Of a DNA stretch of 48,445 bases, positions 8,330 to 16,342 are shown piece by piece (positions within the stretch are counted from its first letter, which is position 1; the number at the start of each line of letters is the position of its first letter). The position numbers were made by a program, and so were the translations under genes. The notes beneath the pieces are model-generated. The model did no database searches and had not been told where the DNA came from. It was given only the letters and a program-made list of their open reading frames with translations. Origin of the DNA: Burkholderiaceae bacterium 26 (lineage in GTDB: Bacteria; Pseudomonadota; Gammaproteobacteria; Burkholderiales; Burkholderiaceae); NCBI GenBank assembly GCA_000955795.1, contig JYOB01000019.1, positions 56,189 through 104,633 of the forward strand, given 5' to 3'.

Positions 8330-9115
8330 ATGCGGCTCGAGAATCCCTATCTCCAGAGCGCAAGCCTGTTCGACCTGACTGGCAAGGTGGCCATCGTCAC
8401 CGGCAGCAACACCGGGTTGGGCGCGGGCATGGCGATGGCGCTCGCTGCGGCGGGTTGCGACATCGTGGGCGCCAACCGTTCGGACCCGGCAGAGACGGCC
8501 TCGCGCGTGGAAGCGGCCGGCCGCCGGTTTATTGACGTGCGAGCCGATCTGTCTTCGCTGGGGCCGATCGACAGCATCGTCGATGCCGCGATGGACACCT
8601 TCGGCCGTGTCGACATCCTGGTCAACAACGCGGGCATCATCCGCCGCTGCGACGCGCTGGAATTTTCCGAAGCCGATTGGGATGCGGTCATCGACGTCAA
8701 CCTCAAGGGCGTGTTCTTTCTCTCGCAGGCGGTGGCACGGCAGTTCGTGGGGCAAGGTGGCCGCGGAAAGATCATCAACGTGGCGTCGATGCTGTCGTTC
8801 CAGGGCGGCATTCGCGTGCCGTCGTATACGGCATCGAAGAGCGGTGTGCTCGGGCTCACCCGGCTGCTGGCCAATGAATGGGCTGGCCGCGGCATCAACG
8901 TCAACGCCATCGCGCCCGGTTACATGGAAACCGACAACACAGCGCAGCTGCGCGAAGACCGGCAGCGCAGCGAAGAGATCCTCGCGCGTATTCCGGCCGG
9001 GCGCTGGGGCGCGCCGGACGACCTCGCGGGCGCGGTGGTGTTTCTCGCTTCGGCGGCATCGGATTACGTGCACGGTCACACGCTGGCCGTGGATGGCGGC
9101 TGGCTGGCGCGGTAG
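8330..9115 (+). CDS. kduD: 2-keto-3-deoxygluconate 5-dehydrogenase
   Basis: A 261-residue SDR that reduces 2,5-diketo-3-deoxygluconate to 2-keto-3-deoxygluconate with NADH. Visible are TGSNTGLG at residues 24-31, NNAG, catalytic Ser in INVASML, SYTASKSG with the Tyr/Lys pair, and the C-terminal AVDGGWLAR. The opening LENPYLQSASLFDLTGKVA is typical of KduD. The start lies 4 bp after the kduI stop. With KduI and KdgT it completes entry of pectin fragments into KDG. No KDG kinase or KDPG aldolase gene is present in the window. Confidence 0.93.
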   Translation: MRLENPYLQSASLFDLTGKVAIVTGSNTGLGAGMAMALAAAGCDIVGANRSDPAETASRVEAAGRRFIDVRADLSSLGPIDSIVDAAMDTFGRVDILVNNAGIIRRCDALEFSEADWDAVIDVNLKGVFFLSQAVARQFVGQGGRGKIINVASMLSFQGGIRVPSYTASKSGVLGLTRLLANEWAGRGINVNAIAPGYMETDNTAQLREDRQRSEEILARIPAGRWGAPDDLAGAVVFLASAASDYVHGHTLAVDGGWLAR

Positions 9116-9199
9116 GCAAAGTCGGCAGGTGGATTGATGGAGCGCGGTATGAGACCGGTTATGCTCTCTCCAGATTTTGAAATCACGGAACCACGAGAG

Positions 9200-10039
9200 A
9201 TGAAAGCCACGCCCCGGCAACGCAAGCCGGAAGCCCCGTCCGCCAACGAACCCGTTGATACCGGTGCCGATAAGGCCGAATCGGTCTCGGCGGTCGACAA
9301 GGTGTTCACCATCCTGGCCGCGATGGGCGAGCTTGGCGCCGTCGGCCCCAGTGAACTGTCGCAGCGGCTGGGCATGTCAAAGACGACTGTGCACCGTTTC
9401 CTGCAGTCGCTCAAAAGCCTCGGTTATGTCGCGCAGGAAGGCGACACCGATCGATACCGGCTGACCATCCGCCTGTTCGAGCTTGGCGCCAAGGCGCTGG
9501 AAAATGTCGACCTCGTCCGCGAGGCCGACACCGAGATGCGGCGCATCGGTCAGCTCACGCGCGAGGCTGTCCACCTGGGCGCCTTTGACGAAGACGCCAT
9601 TATCTACATCCACAAGATCGACGCCGATTACGGCTTGCGCATGCAGTCGCGCATCGGCCGCCGCAATCCGCTGCACAGCACGGCCATCGGTAAGGTGCTG
9701 CTGGCGTACATGCCGCCGGAAGAGGCACGCGAGGTGCTGTCGAAGGTGGAATTCAAGAAATCCACGCAGAAGACGCTTGCCTCTGCCGAGGCCGTGCTGA
9801 GCATCCTGCCGCGCGTGCGCCAGCAAGGTTTTGGCGAAGACAACGAAGAGCAGGAAGACGGGCTGCTGTGCATTGCCGTGCCGGTGTTCGACCGTTTTGA
9901 CCGCGTGATTGCGGGGCTGTCGATCTCGTTCCCGACCATGCGTTGCGGCGCCGATACGAAAGCGCACTACGTCGCGCTGCTGCAGCAGGCTGGCGCGGCC
10001 ATCTCTTCGCGCCTGGGCCATCAGCCTGCATCCGACTGA
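9200..10039 (+). CDS. IclR family regulator, probable KdgR-like repressor
   Basis: 279 residues from the chosen ATG; an upstream start at 9134 would add 22. The N-terminal winged HTH (about residues 30-95) includes LSQRLGMSKTTVHRFLQSL, followed by the IclR effector domain with RRNPLHSTAIGKVLLAYM and the C-terminal block GLLCIAVPVFDRFDRVIAGLS. It lies 84 bp after kduD in the same direction. From position it is the likely repressor of both kdu and kdgT arms through the twin operators at 7281 and 7391, with KDG or a precursor as inducer. Function inferred from context. Confidence 0.85.
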   Translation: MKATPRQRKPEAPSANEPVDTGADKAESVSAVDKVFTILAAMGELGAVGPSELSQRLGMSKTTVHRFLQSLKSLGYVAQEGDTDRYRLTIRLFELGAKALENVDLVREADTEMRRIGQLTREAVHLGAFDEDAIIYIHKIDADYGLRMQSRIGRRNPLHSTAIGKVLLAYMPPEEAREVLSKVEFKKSTQKTLASAEAVLSILPRVRQQGFGEDNEEQEDGLLCIAVPVFDRFDRVIAGLSISFPTMRCGADTKAHYVALLQQAGAAISSRLGHQPASD

Positions 10040-10091
10040 GCGCTCTGCAGGATCAGCCGGTCCGTCCTATCCTCTGCGTTGTTTCCCGCAT

Positions 10092-10109
10092 CTGAGCCTG
10101 TGTGCTCAG
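10092..10109. other. Short perfect inverted repeat
   Basis: CTGAGC and GCTCAG separated by 6 bp, in the 102-bp gap between the IclR gene and the aldo/keto reductase gene. No T-run follows on the plus strand, so it is a weak terminator at best. It may instead be an operator for the downstream gene. Confidence 0.35.
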
Positions 10110-10141
10110 CATTCCATTTCCACCGTATTGGAGTCGATCAC

Positions 10142-11194
10142 ATGCGTTACAACCAACTGGGCCGGACCGGCCTGTTCGTTTCTGAGTTGTGCCTCGGCAC
10201 GATGACCTTCGGCGGCAACGACGGCATCTGGCAGCACATCGGCGATTTGCAGCAAGCCGATGCCGAGCGCCTGATCGGGCGCGCGCTCGACGCCGGCATC
10301 AATTTCATCGATACGGCTGATGTGTACGCCAACGGCGTCGCTGAACAGATGACGGGGCAGGCGCTCAAGAATCTGAAGGTGTCGCGCGACAGCGTGGTCG
10401 TCGCCACCAAGGTGTTCGGCCAGACCGGCGACAGCGTGAACGCACGCGGCGCCTCGCGCTTGCACATCATGGACGGCATCAAGGCGAGTCTGAAGCGCAT
10501 GCAGCTCGACCATATCGATCTTTATCAGATCCATGGTTTCGACCCCGCCACGCCCATCGAAGAAACCGTGCGTGCGCTCGACACGCTCGTCCAGCATGGC
10601 CATGTGCGCTATGTGGGTGTATCGAATTGGGCGGCGTGGCAGATCGTCAAGGCCCTGGGGATTGCCGAGCGGCTCGGCTGCGCACGCTTCGAGAGCCTGC
10701 AGGCGTACTACACCGTCGCCGGCCGTGACCTGGAGCGCGAGCTGGTGCCGATGCTCAAAAGCGAAGGCCTGGGCCTGATGGTCTGGAGCCCGCTGGCCGG
10801 CGGCCTGCTCAGCGGCAAATACACGCGCGAGCAGCACGGCGAACAGGACAGCCGCCGCAACAAGTTCGACTTTCCGCCAGTGGACCGTGCACGTGCCTAT
10901 ACGTGCGTGGATGCCATGCGCGTCATGGCCAATGCGCGCAGCGTGTCGGTTGCGCAGATTGCGCTTGCGTGGCTGCTGCATCAGCGCGCAGTGACCACCG
11001 TGATCGTCGGTGCCAAGAAGATTGAGCAGCTCGACGACAACATCGCGGCCACCAAGGTTGAGCTGACGGCGGAAGAGCTGGCGCAGCTCGATGAGCTGAG
11101 CAAACTCCCGGCCGAATACCCGGGCTGGATGCTGGAGCGGCAAGGTGAGTACCGGCGCGGCCAGCTTGCCGGAACGCGGCAGGCCGGACGCTAG
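10142..11194 (+). CDS. Aldo/keto reductase
   Basis: 350 residues, an NADP-dependent (alpha/beta)8-barrel oxidoreductase. It opens [20 protein letters not shown]. The catalytic Asp/Tyr are in DTADVYANG, the Lys in VATKVFG, and the His in [10 protein letters not shown]. The C-terminal cofactor block is [14 protein letters not shown]. It resembles the YajO/KvBeta-like group acting on sugars and aldehydes. It is last in the plus-strand kdu direction, so it may reduce a sugar-derived carbonyl, but a separate role is equally possible. GGAG is 9 nt upstream. Its TAG stop shares the palindrome CTAG with the stop of convergent prfH. Confidence 0.9.
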   Translation: MRYNQLGRTGLFVSELCLGTMTFGGNDGIWQHIGDLQQADAERLIGRALDAGINFIDTADVYANGVAEQMTGQALKNLKVSRDSVVVATKVFGQTGDSVNARGASRLHIMDGIKASLKRMQLDHIDLYQIHGFDPATPIEETVRALDTLVQHGHVRYVGVSNWAAWQIVKALGIAERLGCARFESLQAYYTVAGRDLERELVPMLKSEGLGLMVWSPLAGGLLSGKYTREQHGEQDSRRNKFDFPPVDRARAYTCVDAMRVMANARSVSVAQIALAWLLHQRAVTTVIVGAKKIEQLDDNIAATKVELTAEELAQLDELSKLPAEYPGWMLERQGEYRRGQLAGTRQAGR

Positions 11195-11808
11195 TCTGTC
11201 GGCTCAAATCGTTCGCCTTTGAACACGCGGTGCGGGTTGCCGCGCTCCACATGATGATGGAGCGCGCGCCGTTGCGCACGCCGTGTTGCATCGGCTGCCG
11301 CGTCATCGTCCGCCAGCTTGTGTGCGAGTAGCAGCACGGCCAGCCGCTTGTTGGCGTGCTGGCTGCGCTCGGTCTGCACCTTCACGCTGATGCCCGTGGC
11401 GATATGCGTGGCCCGCACGGCCGATTCCGTCTTGTTGACATGCTGCCCGCCGGGTCCTGACGAACGCGTAGTCTCGAAGCGGATCTCGCTGGGTAGCGTT
11501 TCTGACGGCGCCGCACAGCGCGCCACTCCCAAGAACCAGTTCTTGCGCGCGTGCCGTGGCCGATACGGGCTCGGGCATGTCCACTGGATCGTGCCTTCCC
11601 ATGCTCGAGCCACGGCGTTCTCGGAGTCGCCTTCCAGGCTGATCAAGGCGGAGCGCAGCGTGCCGGCGCGCTCCCCATCCTCCTGTTCCAGCAGTTCGAG
11701 TTGGACGCCGGCGGCTGCGGCTTCGTGTTGCAGCCGCGCGAGCGCTTTCACCACAGCCAGCTCGCATTCGGCCGGGCCTTGGGCGGAAGAGAGTTGCAGT
11801 AACACCAT
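11191..11808 (-). CDS. prfH: Peptide chain release factor H
   Basis: 205 residues. It is a class I release-factor relative containing the catalytic domain with GGQ at residues 120-122 in [17 protein letters not shown], but lacking the codon-recognition domains of RF1/RF2. Known work on PrfH shows peptide release on ribosomes cut in the 16S decoding centre, giving RtcB a chance to re-ligate the RNA. The start ATG shares one base with the rtcB stop (TGATG), so translation is coupled. A much longer frame reading back into rtcB is an artefact. Convergent with the aldo/keto reductase gene, with overlapping stops. Confidence 0.95.
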   Translation of the reverse strand: MVLLQLSSAQGPAECELAVVKALARLQHEAAAAGVQLELLEQEDGERAGTLRSALISLEGDSENAVARAWEGTIQWTCPSPYRPRHARKNWFLGVARCAAPSETLPSEIRFETTRSSGPGGQHVNKTESAVRATHIATGISVKVQTERSQHANKRLAVLLLAHKLADDDAAADATRRAQRRALHHHVERGNPHRVFKGERFEPTD

Positions 11809-12935
11809 CAGCAGCACTCCCCACGCGTCTTGTACGTCAACACCGGGCGCAGGCGCGCGAGCACCTTGACCAGGCCGGCGTCCACCAGCGGCGCGATGAC
11901 GCTCTCGATCGGCTTGTAGGCCTCGGGCGCTTCTTCGTAGATCAACCGCTTGTCTTCGCAGATGACATGGCCGCCAAGCTTGGTGCGATTGAGCTGCGCT
12001 GGCGTGAAGCGGCGGATGAGGCGGTCTTTGCACTCGCTGCGCATCCACTTGCGGCCCGCGCCGTGGGCGAGTGAGAACAAGCCGTGCTCGCTCGGGCGTG
12101 GCGCGACGAGGTAGCTGTAGTCCCCACGCGAGCCTGGGATGACGACCACGCCGGCATCCGATGGCGTTGCGCCCTTGCGGTGCAGCCAGCCTCGTTCGCC
12201 AAACACCGTGGCCGGCGCGACAAAGTTGTGATGCACGTCGAGCAGCGCCTTGCCCTGCGCGTGCAGGCGGTCGAGCATGCGACGCGCGATCAGTTCGCGG
12301 TTGGCCTTGGCAAAGTACAGCGCCGTGTCGTGGCGCGCCAGATAGGCGGCGCACGCCGCATCGTCCTGTGCGAGCCCGGCGTGGCCATACGTGCGCACCT
12401 GCTCCTCGAGGATGGCCTGGCCGAGCCCTCGCGAGCCGCTGTGCACCAGCAGCAGAAGCTGGCGCGGGTCCAGCGGTAGTTCCTCTGCGTCGTAAATCTC
12501 GTCGACGCGCTGCAGCTCAGCAAAGTGGTTGCCGCCGCCGATGGTGCCGAGTGCGGCATCGAAGCCGGTACCAGCCGGCGCCAATGCTGCGACAAGCTCG
12601 CTCCAGCTTTCGTCGAGTGGCGCATCGATGTTGCCAAGACGCTTTTCAAGCTTGTCCAGGCTGACCTTGTTGGCATCGAGATCGGTGGCCCACAGCGTCA
12701 TGCCGCAGCCGATGTCGTTGCCGATCAATGCCGGATACAACCGGCCGACCGAGAAAAACGCCGCGCCGACGGGGTAGCCGCGACCGGGATGCAGATCAGG
12801 CATGCCGGCCACATGGCGCATGCCGTCGAGTGCTTTGGTGGTTTGAAGTTGTCGGATCGCGTCGCCTTCGATCCAGGTGTCGTCCGAGGCGATCAGGGAG
12901 ACGCCGTCGAACAAATGCAAGATGCAATTGCCCAT
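11808..12935 (-). CDS. rtcB: RNA-splicing ligase RtcB family protein
   Basis: A 375-residue, GTP- and Mn-dependent ligase joining 2',3'-cyclic phosphate or 3'-phosphate RNA ends to 5'-OH ends. Visible are the metal site DIGCGM (Cys77), GGGNHF near residue 134, HSGSRG near 165, DVHHNF near 233 and the guanylated histidine His291 in [10 protein letters not shown]. The short length is typical of the RtcB subgroup paired with PrfH. It is the first large gene of a two-gene repair operon. Its own ribosome site is poor, while a 14-codon ORF with a strong one lies about 95 nt upstream. No rtcA or rtcR is present. Confidence 0.95.
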   Translation of the reverse strand: MGNCILHLFDGVSLIASDDTWIEGDAIRQLQTTKALDGMRHVAGMPDLHPGRGYPVGAAFFSVGRLYPALIGNDIGCGMTLWATDLDANKVSLDKLEKRLGNIDAPLDESWSELVAALAPAGTGFDAALGTIGGGNHFAELQRVDEIYDAEELPLDPRQLLLLVHSGSRGLGQAILEEQVRTYGHAGLAQDDAACAAYLARHDTALYFAKANRELIARRMLDRLHAQGKALLDVHHNFVAPATVFGERGWLHRKGATPSDAGVVVIPGSRGDYSYLVAPRPSEHGLFSLAHGAGRKWMRSECKDRLIRRFTPAQLNRTKLGGHVICEDKRLIYEEAPEAYKPIESVIAPLVDAGLVKVLARLRPVLTYKTRGECC

Positions 12936-13029
12936 GAATGGTCCATATCAGGTCTGAAAAAAACTGATGTGGCAGGCCGTAGGCCGGGGCAATGCGAAGA
13001 CGCTGCGAACTACAGCGCGAGAGATTCGA

Positions 13030-13074
13030 TCAACCCAGGCAAGGGCCTGCAAAGGGGAAAGCAAGGTGACGCAT
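13030..13074 (-). CDS. Putative 14-residue leader peptide upstream of rtcB
   Basis: ATG to TGA encodes MRHLAFPFAGPCLG. A full AGGAGG at 13085-13090 lies 10 nt before the ATG, far stronger than the site before rtcB. A promoter-like pair lies at 13122-13151, so this would be the first ORF on the transcript. Between its stop and rtcB are a GGCC-TAC-GGCC hairpin (12975-12985) and a run of seven T (minus strand, 12957-12963). This suggests translation-dependent control of rtcB-prfH. The ORF is too short for statistical support and the idea rests on layout alone. Confidence 0.45.
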   Translation of the reverse strand: MRHLAFPFAGPCLG

Positions 13075-13121
13075 GATGTTTTTTCCTCCTATGCAAAATG
13101 GTTGATCGGTAAGCGGGGCGG

Positions 13122-13151
13122 ATACTAGCACCGCACTTTGCGCAGTCGCAA
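13122..13151 (-). promoter_or_regulatory. Putative sigma-70 promoter for leader-rtcB-prfH
   Basis: On the minus strand TTGCGA and TAGTAT are 18 bp apart, and TGC immediately before TAGTAT makes an extended -10. It sits just after the DUF2783 stop and would start a transcript about 40 nt before the leader ORF. Confidence 0.5.
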
Positions 13152-13195
13152 GTACGATCAAGCGTAAGTGTTGGATTGTTGAAACGCGATGGCGC

Positions 13196-13405
13196 TCAGG
13201 TTGCTGTTGCCGCCGGCAATGCAAGTCGCGCCGCCGCCAGCGCTTCACGCAATACCGCCATGTCGCCGATATGGTTTGCGAGCAGCAGGATGAGCTGTGC
13301 ATTGAGCATCGCGCTGTGCTCGTCGTCCAGGTTGCGATGCGCGTCGATCAGCGCTTCGTAAAAATCATCGGGGCGCGGCAGATTGGGTTGCGTGTTCAGC
13401 GGCAT
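13196..13405 (-). CDS. DUF2783 domain small protein
   Basis: A 69-residue, mainly helical, soluble protein (DDFYEALIDAHRNLDDEHSA, then LNAQLILLLANHIGD) matching the DUF2783 family. No enzymatic residues are recognised. It starts 17 bp after the flavin hydroxylase stop and is third in the MBL-hydroxylase-DUF2783 operon. Families of this type are repeatedly found with such hydroxylases, so an accessory or oligomerisation role is possible. Function unknown. Confidence 0.8.
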   Translation of the reverse strand: MPLNTQPNLPRPDDFYEALIDAHRNLDDEHSAMLNAQLILLLANHIGDMAVLREALAAARLALPAATAT

Positions 13406-13422
13406 GGCGGTCGGTATTCAGC

Positions 13423-15102
13423 TCAGGCGGAGACAGTGGCGTGCGGCGTTGCCGCAGGCGCAGTTTGCCCGGTGGCACGAAGCAACGCAGCGGCCAGCTT
13501 GGCAGGCTCAAGCGCGCGCCAGCGTGCACAGACGTGCTGATCGGGGCGGATCAGGTAAGTCGTGCCGGGGCGTGCGTCATAGCGTTGCGCGACTAGGCCG
13601 TCGATGTCTTCCAGCGCGGTCACGTTGGCAGAGACCGTGCCCATGCCGCCAACTGGGAAGATTGCCAGCGTAGGCAGCGGCAGCGCATCGACGTGTTCTC
13701 CGGCACCGCACAAACGCAGCGCCATGAAGCCGCCGTGCAGATGACTGAGCAGCCAATCGGCGCGGCCATCGGCATTGCGCACCGGCGCGTCAAGTGCCAC
13801 CGCGCCGGGCACGAGCGCGCAGGCGAAGGGCGCTTCATCTTCTGTCTGCAATGCAGAGCCTTCCAACACCGTCGGCACCGACAGCCGCCCGCTGTTGACC
13901 AGCGTTCGCGCAAACGGATAGTGCTTGGCCAAGCGCAGCGTGGCATCGCGAAAGAGCCGGCTGACTGCGCTCTTGGGCGTGATGAAGTCGGTCGAGCGGG
14001 TGGAGTGACGGATGTTGTCGTCGGCGGCGAACTCGCGCTCGCTCGCGTAGGTGTCGAGCAGCGCGTCGGGCGCATCGCCGTCGAGCACCATGCGCAATTT
14101 CCACGCGAGGTTCTCGGCATCCTGCAAGCCGCTGTTGGCGCCGCGCGCGCCGAACGGCGACACACGATGTGCCGCATCGCCGACGAAGAGCACGCGGCCG
14201 TGGCGGAAGCGGTCCATGCGTTCGCACGAGAACGTATAGACGCTGACCCATTCCAGCTCGAAGTCGGCGCCTTCCCCCAGCAGCGCGCGTACGCGCGGGA
14301 TGACGCGCTCAGGTTGCTTCTCGGCTACGGGGTCGGCGTCCCAGCCGAGCTGGAAGTCGATGCGCCAGACGTTGTCGGGCTGATGGTGCAGCAGTACCGA
14401 TTGATTCGGGTGGAACGGTGGATCAAACCAGAACCAGCGTTCGCTGGGGAAGTGCGCGTCCATGCGCACGTCGGCGATCAGGAAGCGGTCTCTGAATGTC
14501 TGGCCCCGGGCTTCGAGTCCCATCATGTGGCGTACCGGGCTGCGCGAGCCATCGGCGGCGACCACGTATTGCGCGCGCTGCTCGTACGTGCCGTCGGGCG
14601 TCTCGATGGTGAGCGTTACGCCACCGGCATCCTGTGTGAGGCCCGTCACCTTGTTCTTCCAGCGCAGCTCGATGTTTGGCAAGGCTTGCGCGCGTTGAAC
14701 AAGAAAGCCTTCCAGGTAGTACTGCTGCAGGTTGATGAAGGCCGGCCGCCGATGTCCAGTTTCGGGCAGCAGGTCAAAGCTGTAGAGCAGTTCGTTCTTT
14801 AGGTAGACCTTGCCGACGTTCCAGCTCACGCCTTTGTCGACCATGCAGTCGCCGCAGCCGAGCCGATCGAAAATCTCCAATGAACGCTTGGAGAAGCAGA
14901 TCGCGCGCGAGCCGTTGGACAGCGTGCAATCGTCGTCGACAACGACCACGGCCACGCCTTGCTGCGCCAGATCGATGGCCGTGGCCAACCCCACCGGCCC
15001 CGCACCGACGATGACGACGGGGCGAGCTTCAGGTGTCGCGCCGGGCTGTTGCTCGGCGCACGGCGCATACGCGAAGACGCGATTCTGGAAGTCGGGATTC
15101 AT
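13423..15102 (-). CDS. FAD-dependent aromatic hydroxylase (class A flavoprotein monooxygenase)
   Basis: A 559-residue, MhpA/PheA-like protein. The Rossmann motif IVGAGPVGLATA is at residues 31-42, VAADGSRSPVR carries the DG motif, and FVGDAAHRVSPFGARGANSG is the GD flavin-ribityl motif. It should insert one oxygen into a phenolic ring using NAD(P)H and O2. The start ATG 2 bp after the MBL stop is preferred over one 24 bp further upstream inside that gene. Substrate unknown; the divergent IclR and branched-chain-type ABC transporter suggest an imported aromatic acid. Confidence 0.9.
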   Translation of the reverse strand: MNPDFQNRVFAYAPCAEQQPGATPEARPVVIVGAGPVGLATAIDLAQQGVAVVVVDDDCTLSNGSRAICFSKRSLEIFDRLGCGDCMVDKGVSWNVGKVYLKNELLYSFDLLPETGHRRPAFINLQQYYLEGFLVQRAQALPNIELRWKNKVTGLTQDAGGVTLTIETPDGTYEQRAQYVVAADGSRSPVRHMMGLEARGQTFRDRFLIADVRMDAHFPSERWFWFDPPFHPNQSVLLHHQPDNVWRIDFQLGWDADPVAEKQPERVIPRVRALLGEGADFELEWVSVYTFSCERMDRFRHGRVLFVGDAAHRVSPFGARGANSGLQDAENLAWKLRMVLDGDAPDALLDTYASEREFAADDNIRHSTRSTDFITPKSAVSRLFRDATLRLAKHYPFARTLVNSGRLSVPTVLEGSALQTEDEAPFACALVPGAVALDAPVRNADGRADWLLSHLHGGFMALRLCGAGEHVDALPLPTLAIFPVGGMGTVSANVTALEDIDGLVAQRYDARPGTTYLIRPDQHVCARWRALEPAKLAAALLRATGQTAPAATPHATVSA

Positions 15103-15104
15103 GT

Positions 15105-16064
15105 TCAGCCTTGCAGGGCGGCCCACATTTCCTTGTCGCGCTCGGCGGTCCAGATGCGCGGGTGCTTGATGCCGCTGGCCTCATCAAAGGCGCGCGTCAC
15201 GTCAAACGGCAGGCAGTGCTCGTAGATGAAGACGCTGCCGAATTTCGGGTCCATCGCGGCGCGGGTGTGCGCCATTGCGGCTTTCAGGTCCATCTTGTGC
15301 GCGACGGCTTCCTTGCCGCGCTGGAGCAGGGTGGATACGAAATCGCGCGTATAGGCGAGACCCTTGTCGACTTCGGCCGGATTGAGCAGCGCCGGGCCAC
15401 GACCGGGCACGAGCTTGTCGGCGCCGAGTGCGCGCAGTGCATCGAGCGTGGCGGGCCATTCTTCGAGTTGGGCGTCACCGCAGTAACAGGCGGCGTCGTA
15501 TTCGACCAGATCGCCGGAGAAGAGCACCTTCTGCGACGGGATCCACACCACCGTGTCGCCCTTCGTGTGGCCGGGGCCGAGGTGCAGGATCTTCACTTCC
15601 AGCTTGCCGAGGAAGAGTGTCAGCTCGCGCTCGAACACCAGCGTCGGCCAAGTCAGGCCCGGCACGGTTTCCACGCCGGCAAACAGGCGCGGAAAGCGTT
15701 CGATTTCCGACTTCATATCGGCTTCACCGCGCTCGATAATCATCTCGTACGTGCCGCGGCTGGCAATGATGTTCTGCGCGCCTTCTGCAAAGTAGGCTGA
15801 TGCGCCGAGCACGCGCACGGCGTGATAGTGCGACAGCACCACATGCTTGATTGGCTTGTCGGTGATGGCACGGATGCGTGCGATCAGGTCTTGCGCCATC
15901 GCTGGCGTGGCGGTGGTGTCGACGATCAACACCGAGTCGTCGCCGATGATGACGCCCGAGTTCGGGTCGCCCTCGGCGGTGTAGGCGTAAGCGTTGGGGG
16001 AGAGCTGGGTGAAGGTGACTTGTTTGGCCTCGAGGTCGGCTTGCGAGGCGAAGGCTTTGGCCAT
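15105..16064 (-). CDS. Metallo-beta-lactamase-fold hydrolase with altered metal motif
   Basis: 319 residues, MBL fold. The first metal motif, normally HxHxDH, reads HYHAVR at residues 79-84: both His remain, but the Asp and the last His are Val and Arg. The later ligands are kept in LHLGPGHTKGD and FSGDLVEYD. This points to a one-metal site or an unusual ligand set. It is first gene of the operon with the flavin hydroxylase and DUF2783 and may hydrolyse a ring-cleavage or lactone product. It is divergent from IclR. The start is supported by the absence of an upstream alternative and by GGAG before the ATG. Confidence 0.87.
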   Translation of the reverse strand: MAKAFASQADLEAKQVTFTQLSPNAYAYTAEGDPNSGVIIGDDSVLIVDTTATPAMAQDLIARIRAITDKPIKHVVLSHYHAVRVLGASAYFAEGAQNIIASRGTYEMIIERGEADMKSEIERFPRLFAGVETVPGLTWPTLVFERELTLFLGKLEVKILHLGPGHTKGDTVVWIPSQKVLFSGDLVEYDAACYCGDAQLEEWPATLDALRALGADKLVPGRGPALLNPAEVDKGLAYTRDFVSTLLQRGKEAVAHKMDLKAAMAHTRAAMDPKFGSVFIYEHCLPFDVTRAFDEASGIKHPRIWTAERDKEMWAALQG

Positions 16065-16233
16065 TCTGTCACTCCTGGTGTAGTTGATTACGGTTGGGGG
16101 AATTGTTTTTCAACGTGCAGGGTCCGGAAAACCTGGGTTGGGGCGTGCTAATACCAAGCCATACCGGACGCTGGCAATCATAGACCGCAGGGTCTGGGGA
16201 TGCGCCTAGGGTATACGTGAATTATGATTAGAA

Positions 16234-16251
16234 GCATTGTTTCTACAATGC
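16234..16251. promoter_or_regulatory. Candidate IclR operator
   Basis: GCATTG and CAATGC form perfect 6-bp arms around a 6-bp A/T-rich centre, in the 278-bp divergent region between the MBL and IclR genes. Size fits an IclR dimer site. No further strong element is seen in this gap. Confidence 0.45.
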
Positions 16252-16342
16252 ATAAAAATCAAGAAATGGCCGTCGAGGCGAAGTTGCGTGCTACGCTCGC
16301 AGCACTTTGTCGGCCCAGCCTCAGCCAATACGCCCCCAAGAC

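Noticed and set aside
11191-12354. 387-codon version of PrfH reaching back through rtcB
   Set aside because: The first 180 residues are an out-of-frame reading of rtcB. The real start overlaps the rtcB stop.
12957-12990. Classical terminator or sigma-54 promoter in the rtcB leader
   Set aside because: The GGCC hairpin is 11 nt from the T-run and weak, so it is not a normal terminator. GG/GC spacing for sigma-54 is absent in the rtcB direction and no rtcR gene is present.
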